From assembly GCA_964036315.1 (NCBI GenBank), contig OZ038495.1:23917690-23981689 (forward strand): 64,000 bases of DNA, given 5' to 3'. Position numbers and translations under genes: made by a program. This DNA comes from Acanthosepion esculentum (taxonomy: Eukaryota > Mollusca > Cephalopoda > Sepiida > Sepiidae). Below are positions 23,247 through 34,702 of the stretch, one piece after another (the first letter of the stretch is position 1; each line of letters starts with the position of its first letter). The notes beneath the pieces were generated by a model that saw only the letters and a list, made by a program, of their open reading frames with translations, did not search any database and had not been told where the DNA came from.

Positions 23247-23654
23247 TGTTAATATAATACTTTAATAAACATATTACCGGCAACAGCCCTGAGTGTATAA
23301 AACAGGCGAATCCTTAAGTAACTTTCTTTTCTTGTTTCTCCCCACTTTCGAATTGTGTGCCATCAACATTTACACCAAAGCAAAAAGGGCGGTGGACGTT
23401 TCACACGCATACACCTATACACAAGCAAGTCACACTCAAATACATTCATTACCAATCTTCGTTGTATATTCCATTTATTTTCAGGAAAAGAAATTCTTAA
23501 ACTTTCCTTTTGTTATTTTGTTAAATAAATGTTGCCTTGTATTGTAGGTCAATCGATTACTCTTATTTTATGCATGTACTTTTTCACCACCATTATTTCA
23601 TGTAAAATACTCTTGTATATACCTTATACATTTATTATAGAAGTACCCAACACA
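23247..23654 (+). repeat. 5' LTR of Gypsy family E
   Basis: About 408 bp, TGTTAATA...CCAACACA. It contains a TATA-like TATAAAAC near 23296 and a polyadenylation signal AATAAA near 23525. It aligns along its length with 28238-28636 and, in reverse, with 46249-46670. Confidence 0.82.
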
Positions 23655-24461
23655 TTAAACTGGTAACCCCGACAAAAAAACCTTTACGCTAAAAGAGCGT
23701 GTTATTTATATTAAAAAAAAAAATTGTAAATTAAAACTTCATACTAGAAACGTTTCACAAGTTTTAATTTAAACGGATTTCTTTTTTTTAAATAAATAAA
23801 TTGTCTTACGTTCTGTGTGTATTACTACAGATATATTTCCTTTCTGTGTTTCATTTCTGAAATCTTTCTTTTAGGAATTTTAGGAAAAAACAAAAACATG
23901 TTTCACCAGATTTGACTTTGATTTGGTAATATTTTATAACCTTTAAATATGACCAATAATAACTGTTCCAATAAATATGTATTTTGTCTTAGAAAGTCGT
24001 GAAATAATGGGTATAACGCTGACACTGATCTACAAAGTCACCAGATCTCATGTTCTTCTATATATATTATATTTTTCTTCTCCCCAGAACCCCTACTGAC
24101 CTATTACTACTCTTCAAACACATAGATCGTGTACATGAATTTTTGTTTAAGGAAGGCAGTGTTTGGGGCAAACAGCAATTTATCTCGAGATAACAGATAA
24201 ATAAATAATAATAGGGAAATAAATAAATTTACATTTAAGAAATGAGCAACCGTCCCCGCCCTATTCTAAGACTTCTTTTCATATTATATATTATTTTCTA
24301 TTGAAAATTATTCCCAGAATAGCTTTTCCAAAATATTCTATATCAAGTGGTGAATAAAAATACAGTAGCCTTTTATATTGCACATGCATACGCATTTATT
24401 TTTTACAAAACACCCATAAAATTGCTATAAGAAATTAAAATAAAACTCACACACAAAAAAA

Positions 24462-25121
24462 ATGGAAGAACCGAAATTGGCATCTGCCTTTGAAAACGCT
24501 CCTATCTTCTCTACAAAAGACTCAGAACTGTTTTCATCCACCTGGAAGCTGTTTATTCTGATGAAAAATAATTCATCACAAAAACAATTTCCTTGTGAAG
24601 TTTCTGCATTACCTCAAGAAACAGTTCGTTTTCTAAGCGCTCTTCTGCTACAATCACCACAAACCAACCCGTACGACAATTTAAAAGAGGAGCTAACACT
24701 CGTAAATTCACTGTCTGATAGGAGGAGGCCCAACAATTATTAGAAATGGAAACATTGGTAGCTAGAAAACCATTTCAACTTTTGCGACGTTTACAGACTT
24801 TGTCCGGCAATATGTTGGATGATAGAGTTTTACAACACATTTATAGGGAAGCCGCCGAAAATGATGCAGGTATACTTAACCACAGCAGGAGATAATGTAC
24901 CCATGTATAAGCTGTGCGATATGGCTGATAAATTGATGGGAGTCATGATCCAAGAAAACCTAGTTGCAAATGAACGAATTCAGAATGATAACATCACCCA
25001 AATACGGGAGGAAAATAAATTGTTGAGAAGGCAAATAAATGATTTAACCGAAAAATTACAGTTACAAAGACAGCGGCATCGTAGTTGGTTGAGAAGCAGA
25101 CAACGACACAGGAGTAATTAA
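24462..25121 (+). pseudogene. Gag remnant of Gypsy family E
   Basis: Two adjacent frames. The first starts MEEPKLASAFENAPIF and contains ETVRFLSALLLQSPQTNPYD, resembling the N-terminal Gag region of Mag-like Gypsy elements. The second contains the LTTAGDNVPMYKLCDMADKL region of the capsid C-terminus and a basic tail. A stop near 24741 separates them. Confidence 0.65.
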
Positions 25122-25221
25122 AAAAGAACGATATCTGTTACTACCACAACAGATTCAGTGATGAGAGTAAAAAATGCACAACTCTTTGTAAGTTCCAGCA
25201 AAACGAATAAGCCAACAATTC

Positions 25222-26600
25222 TTGACGGAACACACTGACATTTCAAACTCAAGTCGACTCTTGCATGTAATCGACAGGAATTCAAAAACAATATTCCTGA
25301 TCGATAGTAGACCACACATATCGCTTATCCCAGTTTCCCAGTCAGATACATTAAAGGACCCGGGAAAACTCACATTACGACCGGTAAATGGTTCGATTAT
25401 CTACACATGGACATAGATGCATGACACTCAATGTGTGGATACGACGTGATTTCCTATGGAATTTTATCGTGACCGACACCATTACACCAATACCGGGTGC
25501 GGACATTTTGCACCATTATGCATTGTTAATTGATATTAAAAGACAACAGTTGTTTGACACAAATACTGAGATGAAATCTATTGACTGCTTAAAGTCTGCA
25601 ATATTTCTTAGTCCCAAATTTGCACCAGAAGAAGAAAATTCGGATTTTTAGGAAATATTGCCCATTTATTAAGACATAACCGAACCAAAATTGAACATCA
25701 CTGTGAGAAAAACATGACATCACACACTGCATTGAAACAACTGGTCCACTTCTCTTCTCAGGACCTCGTCGACATTCTCCTTATAAACTCAAGATTGCCA
25801 AACAGGAATTCTAGCACTTAGCAAATTCGTCCTTCGGAAAGCGAATGGTCTTCACCTCTAAACATGTTGCCAAATCAGAAATCATCCTCATGGAGACCTT
25901 GTGGTGACTACCCTAAAATGAATGCGATTACTCTTCCTGATAAATACCCCCATTGGTAATATTCAAATTTTTACCAGCCAACTACATGGATCTAAATTTT
26001 TTTCTAAACTTGACCTCATCCGAACCTACCATTAGATACTCGTAGAGGACACTCTGATATAAAGAAGACAGCGAGTACAACGTCATTTGAGCTTTATGTA
26101 TTTTTACTTTTACCGTTTGGACCACGGAATGCAGCACAATTCTTCTAAAGATTCCTGCTACATTGATGGCGTGCTTATTGTCATCCCTTCACCAGAATAA
26201 CATAAACAGCATTTACAAGATGCCTTCGAAAGATTTCGAAAATATAGTGTTGTAGTGAATACGATTAAATGTAACTCTGGATTGTCTGAAGTTGACTTTT
26301 TAGGTCATAAGTTTCATAAAAATGCTATCAAACCTTTACATAAAAGAACCTAAGCTATTCGCCGTTTTCCGATTCCTGAAGATTTAAAAAATATTACGGC
26401 AATTCCTTAGCATACTGATGTTTTTTTTAAGGAAATTTATCCCCAACTTGCCGGAAATAGTTAACCGATTGACAGATATTCTTCAAGGACAAAAGAAAAA
26501 TAACTGTGATATAAATCTTTCTGAAGAAGAGCTGTCAGCCTTTAATTTGGCAAAGGAAAAGTTAGCCAACGTTGGTAAACTGACTTTTTCCCTATTATGA
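25222..26600 (+). pseudogene. Protease and reverse transcriptase remnant of Gypsy family E
   Basis: Starts with FLIDSRPHISLIPVS (the family has D-S/T-G here; this copy reads D-S-R), followed by GADILHHYALLID. Reverse transcriptase sequence follows from about 25850 (WRPCGDY-like) to 26600 in several broken frames. It is non-functional. Confidence 0.65.
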
Positions 26601-26940
26601 AGCAAATCTATTCTTGGCTGTAGATGCTTCGAGTTTTGTCATTGGCGCAGTCTTACAACAATGTGCATCAGATGAATGGTTACTCGTGTCTTTCTTCTCA
26701 AAGACGAGAGTTAATGGCAGTGTACTATGCCATCCGACATTACTTGGAAGGCAGCAGGTCTTTTTATGTGCTCAATGACCATGTACCTTTAATCGGAGCA
26801 ATCAAGGTGAACCTGGATAACTATTCTCCTCGGAACTTAGGAACCTCGATTTCATCAGCTAATTCACAAATGATATTCGACATCAAAGGCTCCACAAACA
26901 TTCTAGCAGACACACACTTCAGGAATATTTTATAATTAAT
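26600..26940 (+). pseudogene. RNase H remnant of Gypsy family E
   Basis: Carries a DASSFVIGAVLQQ motif and a later YYAIRHYLEGSRSFYVLNDH stretch, as in Gypsy RNase H. Frameshifts are present. Confidence 0.65.
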
Positions 26941-27206
26941 ATGTCGAGTCATCAAGTTTGAAGCTTTTGCCACTTTACAAACAGAGGATGAAGATCTAAA
27001 ATCTCTTCTAGAGTTCAATAATTCTTCATTAAAAATGAAGGAAATATATATTTCACAGGTGAAACATTGTATTTGGTGCGACATTTCTACAAGAAATTTG
27101 CGATCTTTTATTTTGAAAAACCTCCTGAGAAAGTGATTTGACACCGCACTCAATATTATAGCCACGAATAAAAGCGACCCACAGGCTAATTAGTAAAAAA
27201 AAACAT

Positions 27207-27734
27207 ATGGTCCAGAATCAACAAAGATACGAAGGATTGGACACGTCATTGTGTACCATGTCAAGCGGTCAAAATAGTGGGACACTAAATCAGCTCATTC
27301 ATTTTTCCCTTGCTGATACTCGATTTAATCACGTTCATATCGACATCGCCGTCCCATTCCCTCCCTGCCAGGGATATTACTATCTCCTCAGATATATTGA
27401 TAGATTCACTCGTTGGCCTGAAATAATTTCCCTTACTGATATCAACGCGAAATCAGTTACACAGGGTTTTATAACTGACTGGGTCAGCAGATTGGTTGTT
27501 CCCACGACCATCACCACAGATAGAGGAACACAATTTGAATACTCACTTTTCGCTTCTCTAACCAAATTGCTTGGTACAACTAGAATTCGCACAACTGCTT
27601 ACCTTCCTGAAGCTAACAGCATGATAGAACTTTTGAAAGAATTCCTGAAAACAGCACTGAACTATACTTGTTGGCTTCAGAATATTCCATTAATGCTTTT
27701 AGGGTTAAGAACAGCTGTAACATCTGATTCATAG
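27207..27734 (+). pseudogene. Integrase core remnant of Gypsy family E
   Basis: Contains HVHIDIAVPFP (first catalytic Asp), RFTRWPE, TTDRGTQFE (second Asp) and AYLPEANSMIE (catalytic Glu; the family reads NG-x-x-E). This 175-aa frame is the longest open stretch left in the element. A C-terminal fragment follows at 27964-28188. Confidence 0.75.
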
Positions 27735-28237
27735 AGTTTTGCAGTCGAACTTGTATATGGCACACATTTATGCCTACCGGGAGAATTAATAATTAAACCA
27801 AATTAACCACGCTTGGATCCTGGTTTATTTGTAGATATGTTGAGATTGAAGATGTCTCAAGTAACATCCCCATCTCCTAGAAAATTCACCCATGTAGCAT
27901 ATGTGCCAGAACCAACTAAAAAACTAACTTTGTACTAGTAAAAACAATACAATCAAACATTCATTGCAACAAAATTACACAGGTCCTTACAATGTGGTGA
28001 AGCGTAGAGAGACATATTTCGCAATTTTGATTAATAATAGACAAGAAAATAATTCCATTCAGCGACTAAAACCGACATATCTAGAAAATATTGGTGATGA
28101 TTCATTAGAAACCACTAAGCAGATACAAGTTAGAACTTTAAAGAGGGTCGTCATATTAGATGGCCTAAGAAAATATTTTCTTATCTGACGTAATTCACTT
28201 TCTTCAGATTGTTGTACAGCTCACTTGAAAGGGGTAC

Positions 28238-28636
28238 TGTAATGTCTTAATAAAAATATTATCCGATGCATCCCTGAGGGTATAAAAACAAGCGAACACC
28301 TAAATAACTCTCTTTTCCAGTTTTTTCCTCCTTTCGAGGTGTGTGCCATCAACTTTCACACCGAAGCAAAAAGGGCTGTAGAAGCTTCACACACACACAC
28401 ACCTACACATGCAATTCATATTCAAATAAATTCATTAGAAATGTTCGTTTTGTATTCCATTTATTTCCAGAAGAAACTCTTAAACTCTCCTTGTTATTTT
28501 GTTAAATAAATGTTGTCTTATATTGCAGATCAATCGGTCTCTGTTATTTTGTGCATGTACTTTTTCACCACCATTATTTCATGTAAAATACTCTAGCAGA
28601 GAGTTTATAATATTAATTATAGAAGTAGCCAACACA
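28238..28636 (+). repeat. 3' LTR of Gypsy family E
   Basis: About 399 bp, TGTAATGT...CCAACACA, following a purine-rich tract. It has a TATA-like TATAAAAA near 28280 and AATAAA near 28505. Divergence from the 5' LTR is easily visible, so the insertion is old. Confidence 0.8.
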
Positions 28637-29063
28637 CTCGTCCTACTAGGCTGGCATCCCGTTCCCACCCCTTCACCGTTGAAACTGTTAGATGTAGACG
28701 TCTCTTCTACTCCAATAGCTTCATGTCTCGCACATCTCGCCTATGGAACTCCCTTCCCTATTACTGTTTCCCTGACAAATACAATCTCCAACGGTTTAAG
28801 TGTAGCGTCAATCAACATCTCCAGTTGCCTTGATCTATCCACTTCCCCTCTCCACATCCTTTCATCTTTCATTCCTATCTGCTCTCGCTCCAAATCTTCT
28901 GTAACCCCCTTGCCTTGATCGACCCTCCGTCTTTCTCTTTCTCCACATCCTCTCCTTTACCACTCCTATCTGCTCTTCCTCCAACCCTTCTGTAACCCCT
29001 TGCGTGATAGTGGCCTCCAGCCTTGCTTGGGGTGATACGCTTAAAAAAAAAAAAAAAAAAAAT
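28637..29063 (+). mobile_element. LINE 3' end (Jockey/CR1-like) with poly(A)
   Basis: Starts exactly at the end of the Gypsy LTR with the RT C-terminal region (WNSLPYYCFPDKYN-like in one frame), then a pyrimidine-rich 3' UTR and GGGGTGATACGCTT followed by A20. It matches the 3' end of the LINE on the minus strand at 40128-40560. Abrupt contact with the LTR suggests the Gypsy element landed inside a LINE or that a rearrangement joined them. Confidence 0.75.
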
Positions 29064-29510
29064 TGGATACTGTTTCTGAGATATTATGGAACCTTTAAAA
29101 TGAATAAACATAGATATTTGTTTTAGTTATGTAAATGCAAAAACTTCATCTTTCGTAAATTTAAAAAAAATATTTACTATTACTATTCTCGATGGAGGAA
29201 TGCATCCTGTATTTGCATTGTGAAATCATCACACAGCAATATACCGGTGTTTTAATGTGTTCATTTCTACAATTTAAGTTGTTGCACATGGAATTATTCT
29301 TATATGGGTCATATACTTTCAGGACTTTGGCGATGATGGTTCTTGCACTTTATATTTTTTTGAATTCTTATAAGATTATTACTTTGTTGCAAAGTGACGT
29401 GATTGGTCCCAAAATAAACAATTTTATTTCTTTGGTGCTTTCTAGAGATTTCAATTCTATTTGAAAACGTATGGAATCTATTTTCGCTACTCAAACCTGT
29501 TGAACATTTA
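29064..29510. other. Intergenic, nothing recognised
   Basis: AT-rich sequence with a short open frame (29192-29464) lacking any domain I recognise. Confidence 0.5.
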
Positions 29511-30059
29511 CGCCTTTGTGCAAATTAATCGAAACAACCACTTTAGTTTCCTTTCTTTCACCATACGGTCAGTTTTAGACCCACTGGAGTGACACAGTGT
29601 AATCGATTCCTCTTTTCTCCTCAGATTAGGTCATTTGCAGTGGTGTGCAGTAATATGAATCTATTTTCGGGGTGTATGATGACATTTTTTTGGTCTTGAA
29701 AAATATTGCGTCATCCGAGATCGCAACAGATTTTCATCACGCCAAGATACTGTTGTCTCGAGCGTCAATTAGTTGACTTACGGTCATTGCCTGTGATGGA
29801 TTTACTCCACGGAAGCTTACGAAAATTGCTACGCTGCACGAACACACAGGCAAGGCTTACCAGTAAGCAAAACAAAGTACTATAGACTGTTTCTGAAACT
29901 CTCTTGTGAGTCTGTCGTCAATCTGCAAGGAACGACTTCGTGGAATGGGCATACTAAGTACTAACATGTGCACTGGGACATGTTTTATTGGAAAAATACG
30001 AAAAAAAGTAAATAATAAAGGAATTATTCATTTTGCTTCAATTAATTTGCACACGGGTG
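29511..30059. mobile_element. Tc1/mariner-type MITE, 549 bp
   Basis: Inverted ends CGCCTTTGTGCAAATTAATC and CACCCGTGTGCAAATTAATT (reverse end at 30059), with TA outside at 29509-29510 and 30060-30061. No transposase frame is readable, so it depends on a helper. Confidence 0.75.
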
Positions 30060-30594
30060 TATATATCATCCTGAAACGTCCGTGAATTTTTATAAAAACT
30101 CATTGTTTATATATAAACCGACAGCGTCTTCAAAAATTACTTTCGATAAAATTTTCAAAATAAAGACAATGAATATTTCCAGCATTTTGAAGAAAATGAT
30201 TAAACGCGGAACAAGAAATAGATTTACTGATGTCAAATGAAGAAGAAATATCTATTTTACAAATTTTCTTGCCAATTAAAATGTTTTTTTTACTGGCATT
30301 ATAAACTTCTGCCAAGTTTTATTTTCAGCAATAACAATCATTAATTTATTAATTTCAATTAATTTGTTGTAACTACGTAAATGTATCCTTAAGCAGCTCA
30401 TAGCGTAAAAGAAAAACATGTATTTGATTTGTTCCTGGCCAGCTTCCAATAAAATACTAAGGAAATAGCAAATAATTGGGAAATTGATTTTTCAAAAGGC
30501 TCATATTGATAATAAAAGAGAAATTAGAGTTTTGTACTGAACGATAACTCTTGTAAAGCTACATGTTTTTTTTAAAAAAAGAAACAGATTCAAT
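30060..30594. other. Intergenic, nothing recognised
   Basis: AT-rich; leads into the (CA)n(TA)n tract at 30595-30662. Confidence 0.5.

Positions 30595-30662
<68 letters not shown>
30595..30662. repeat. Compound (CA)n(TA)n microsatellite
   Basis: About 20 CA units followed by about 13 TA units, adjoining the palindromic element. Confidence 0.95.
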
Positions 30663-30777
30663 GTAAGCAAATATGTGGATGTAGATCCGACGGTATGATG
30701 AAAATGTGGAAAAGACAAAGCAAAATCCGAATATGTGAGTTTACTGTTTTTTTATTTTGTTTTTGTTTTTTGTTTTT

Positions 30778-30823
30778 CTGTCGACGTCAGACGTTTCGGT
30801 CAAATAGACCTTCTTCAGGACAG
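30778..30823 (-). ncRNA. Hammerhead-ribozyme-like motif, left arm
   Basis: Stem I CTGTC/GACAG (30823-30819 with 30782-30778). Core CTGAAGA (30818-30812). Stem II GGTC/GACC preceded by one extra A. GAA, then stem III ACGT/ACGT with a CTG loop, and C17 at 30783 followed by the predicted cleavage site. All core bases match the hammerhead consensus except for the extra A next to stem II, which may weaken activity. Confidence 0.6.
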
Positions 30824-30969
30824 GGTTAATGGAGACATATTTATATTAAATTTAAGTTAAATGAAGAGACGATATATACAGAACTAGTCAGAAACAGAAA
30901 AACTGAAATATATGTATATATCGTCTCTTCATTTAACTTAAATTTAATATAAATATGTTTCCATTAACC

Positions 30970-31015
30970 ATGTACTGAAGAAGGTCTATTTGACCGAAAC
31001 GTCTGACGTCGACAG
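30970..31015 (+). ncRNA. Hammerhead-ribozyme-like motif, right arm
   Basis: Same core, stem II and stem III as the left-arm motif. Stem I is weakened because the 5' strand reads ATGTA in place of CTGTC, so two of five pairs with GACAG are lost. Predicted cleavage is after C31010. Confidence 0.5.
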
Positions 31016-31094
31016 AAAAACAAAAAAAACAAAAACAAAATAAAATAACAGTAAACTCACATATTCGGATTTTGCTTTGTCTTTTCCACATTTT

Positions 31095-31100
<6 letters not shown>

Positions 31101-31147
<47 letters not shown>

Positions 31148-31790
31148 TAGACAGACAGAGATAGAGATAGAAAGAGAAAGTGAAAGAGAGTCTTTTTCTT
31201 TAATTTGAAACGTTCAAGTGAATCTAGGAAATTATGCATACCATACCCACAGGAAATGGTTTGGTCGTGAACACCGAACAGGCGAACTCTTCCTAATTAG
31301 ATAACAGATATAGAAAAGTTCGTGGTGCCTCTAAAATCTGACTAACTTAGGGTCGACAGAAAATACCGTCGACCGAGAAAAATTACCAGAGGGAAACATC
31401 ATTGATGTGTGGCAAATTCGTGTGAACTGATGCCAGAGCAAGAACAAAGAATGATAACGAAAAGTCAAACTTTGCTTAGAATTACAAGAAATAAGAATTT
31501 GCGGTGAGTCATGATCATTCAAATCCCAAAGAGAAATGTAGAGAAAGGAAAGAAGATTATTTAATATTTATGTGCATCTGTATATTCAGACATGAATGTA
31601 AAAAGCGACAGGTTGCCTTTGGGAGAAATTGAATTTCGTTAATTTCCAAATAGTCGATGTGAAGTATTTAAATTCACCATATAGGTAGCTTAACGATCAT
31701 ATTTAATACGTACCATATGGAGATCCTTGTATAAGTTAGGTATTGGGAATCACCTGTTCTGCCTAAAAATTAATATAATAAAATTAAATA
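31101..31790. other. Microsatellite and unrecognised sequence
   Basis: (TA)n then (GA)n to about 31185, followed by about 600 bp with no recognisable gene. Confidence 0.5.
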
Positions 31791-32460
31791 AATGAAGGCC
31801 AAAACACCTGCTCCTTGCATAAAGACAAAAGAGGAACAGCCCATAAAAGAAGGAATAATACTTCACAGATGGAACGAATATGTTGTAAATATTTTCATGA
31901 GAAAACAGGGAAATTTACAAAATGAAAAAAATACGGAAAATATCTGAAATATTAATGAGTATCGGCTATGGATATGAAGGATATGAAAAAGCAACAGGTC
32001 CAGATGTGATTGTAATAGCGATGACATCATCCTCAGGAGATTTTGGCATCAATAAAATTACGAAACACATGAAATATACGACAGTGGTGACATACTGGAA
32101 GACCTTAGTTAATCCACCTTCAAATCAATGCCTAAGAAGTCAGCTGTAAAATGAATGCGGTCTTCATTAGACAATCTGTATAATGAGTCACATAATTAAC
32201 CGTATCATCTGGATTCTGATAAATAGAGCGCGTAGTAGAAATAGATCGGAAATAGAACAAGAGTAAAGTGACATCATTAAAGGCATTGAAAGAAATAAAA
32301 ACCTGAAGACACATTGGAATAGCGAAATATACCTTAGAAAGAAGGAAACGAATGCTGAATTCATATGTAATACCAATCATCCTATATGAGAGTAAATGCT
32401 GGCCAATTTCTTCAGAGATGGAGACGTCATTTGAGACAATAAATAATTGCGCAGGTAACA
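31790..32460 (+). mobile_element. RTE-type LINE reverse transcriptase fragment, decayed
   Basis: Frames read EEQPIKEGIILHRWNEY, then GYEKATGPDVI (RTE family RGKATGPDGI), then a PKKSAV-like stretch. This order is that of the RTE reverse transcriptase N-terminal half. Stops and frameshifts are frequent. Confidence 0.65.
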
Positions 32461-34302
32461 AAAATGATCACAGTTTGTTTTAGTTTCGAAAATTTAAACA
32501 TATTCTTAGACACCCATACGTTTATCCTGCTGAGGTGATGCTGTAGTTGACGCTCTATTTAGTGAATGTTTTGATCTGCATATTTTGAATATCACCCACT
32601 GACAACATTCAAAACCGTTATTTAAGCATTTAACGTTATTATTAATATTGATGCTACATAGGGTAATTGGCGGGATTCTTCCTTGTGGAACGTCTTCATC
32701 TTGCTTCTAAACGTCAGGAAGGGTAAGACTTACACGAATTTTCAAGTTGCTCTTCAACAGGAAATTATGTATAAAATTTGACATTCTCTACCTCTACCCG
32801 AGACCTTGTTAGTCTCTCATATTAATATATTTCTCACCTGTGTCGACCAAATAAAACGAAAATAAAAGAAGAAACATTGTCAGACGTTTTTAAAGTCCTT
32901 ATGAAAATTGTTACGCAACTCAGGTAATAAATATTGCCTTTTGTTTTTAGAAAGTCATATTGCAAATTGATTATGGGGCTGTTGATTTCTAGAAAACAGG
33001 TCAGTCTGATTCCTGATTTTCTATAGGAAATTTGTCAATGAAATTTATCAATGGATTATAATTTCATGGTAATTGTTCTGATGAGCTTTCCTCTTTACTT
33101 CAACATTACCAAATTAATTGCAGTTCTAGATTTTACAGTTGAAATGGATGTACCTGTATATTCTATACTAACTGTTTCTTCTCTGAAACTTCTCACTTGT
33201 GGAACTTTCTTCCGGGCTCTTGCTTTCCAGTCAAATATGATCTTTACAAAATTTGAATTACAATATCAATCGTTCTCTCCTGTCATTTTTCTGTTCTTTT
33301 ATTGTTCTCTCTCATGTTTTCTTTTCCTTGTATGCTTTCACACATAGTAACCATTACGTCTTAGTGGCTTTATTGCCTTTCTTGTGATGAAAAGATTAAA
33401 AGGATATTTTACCATATCTACTTATTTGAGCTGGAGCATTAAATTAATTGTAAAGGAAAAATGCTCGTGCAATTGCTATCAAAACTGGATTCAACCGACA
33501 TCGAAAGAAGACCGGAGTCTTTATCGGCCGAAATATATTGTTTAAAACAGGAAATATTTCCTTTCTTCTTTTCTAGTAATTTGCAATTGCGCCTATCGTA
33601 TGAACACTTTCCCTTCTTCCTCGGATTCCCAATTCTTCCATTTGTTTTTATTATTATTAGCTGATGTTGATCTCTTAAAGAAACAATTATGTTCTTCATA
33701 TGATTTCTGCTATTTATAATATTAAAGCATTATCAGACATCTGTTACCCTCCTTTATCTTTTTATCATATCACTCAATATATTTATATCAAAGTGATCTT
33801 GAGAAATAAATTAATATTACATTATCGTTTTCATAACTAGAGTAAAATTTATCGACAAATCCAAATTAGTGAACATTTGTGAAAATGTGTAGCTTACGGA
33901 CAATGTGATCAAAACAATTTTTTTTATGCTACTGTACGTAGCGAAAATTGTAGTTTTGAATCCATTTGTTGAGTCGAAATCTTTTTAAACATATGTCAAG
34001 TTCAGGTGTCACAGGAAAAATTTATGACGTCCCTCCGTTATGCTGGAAAGTTTTCAAGGCTAGATTTAAATGAGTGAAATTTAAGATTTTTTTCTTCAGC
34101 TAATCTTTCTTTTAATTTCCCATATTCTCCATTTAATAGACTTTGAGAAGGTTTTACTTATTTCTGGAGCAACGAATAGAAGAGTAAAAGAACGAAACAC
34201 GATTCATTTCTTTTGGTGAGAGGAAGCATTTTGAGGTCATGAAAGAACCTCGCTTAGGTTAATATAATTAATGCGAGTTGTGTGCTCCATTATTCCAATT
34301 AC
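32461..34302. other. Intergenic with a small LINE scrap
   Basis: At 33120-33290 (plus) one frame reads SHLWNFLPGSCFPVKYDLYK, matching the RT C-terminal WNSLP..CFP.KY.L motif of the LINEs elsewhere in the window. The rest shows nothing recognisable. Confidence 0.5.
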
Positions 34303-34307
34303 ACATT

Positions 34308-34575
34308 TGTTGAAACTTGACTAATGCATGGAATAATAATGCAACACAAAATGTACTTAGAACAAAATGTATTGAAACAAGAAAGTGTACACAATATTTA
34401 CATATAGTCTTTTGTATATTACTGGGAAGACCGTTCCTGGAGAATGTGTTGACTAAGTCGCAGTCGGGCAGAGTCTCTAGTTGGATCTCTTGATTCGCCT
34501 CCTGTCTTCCCGGTACCAACCATATTTATATCGTCGGTACTCCACTATGCAAATTAGGTGGATCCTACCACAACA
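34308..34575 (-). repeat. 3' LTR of G1
   Basis: 268 bp. About four substitutions against the 5' LTR, which points to a recent insertion. Confidence 0.93.
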
Positions 34576-34702
34576 CCCCTCTCCCAAGCCTTGGAATCCC
34601 TTTTGGATTTCAAACTGGCTTCCTATATGGGATGATGATTATGGTTATTTCTTTGTAGATCCCATTTGCATACTTGCTATGTATATGTCAATCTGCTTAA
34701 TT

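Larger units (their letters stand above)
23247..28636 (+). mobile_element. Decayed Ty3/Gypsy LTR retrotransposon (family E), full length
   Basis: LTRs flank a heavily mutated gag-pol body in the order gag, protease region, reverse transcriptase, RNase H, integrase. A TGGTAACC primer-binding site follows the 5' LTR and a purine tract (GAAAGGGG) precedes the 3' LTR. No flanking duplication matches: the left flank is unique sequence and the right flank is a LINE 3' end. The 5' half (to about 26030) is repeated in reverse at 43862-46670. Confidence 0.85.
30695..31100. mobile_element. Palindromic element, about 186-bp arms carrying hammerhead-like motifs
   Basis: Left arm 30695-30880 and right arm about 30912-31100 are nearly exact reverse complements with a spacer of about 30 nt. 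It sits between (CA)n(TA)n on the left and (TA)n(GA)n on the right. Each arm has a CTGAAGA...GAAAC...GTC motif, on the minus strand in the left arm and the plus strand in the right arm. No coding capacity. The layout is that of the termini of the 55.1-56.7 kb Penelope element without a body. Confidence 0.8.

Noticed and set aside
28499..28918. 139-aa plus-strand frame
   Set aside because: It spans the LTR-LINE junction and is out of frame with the LINE RT; chance frame.
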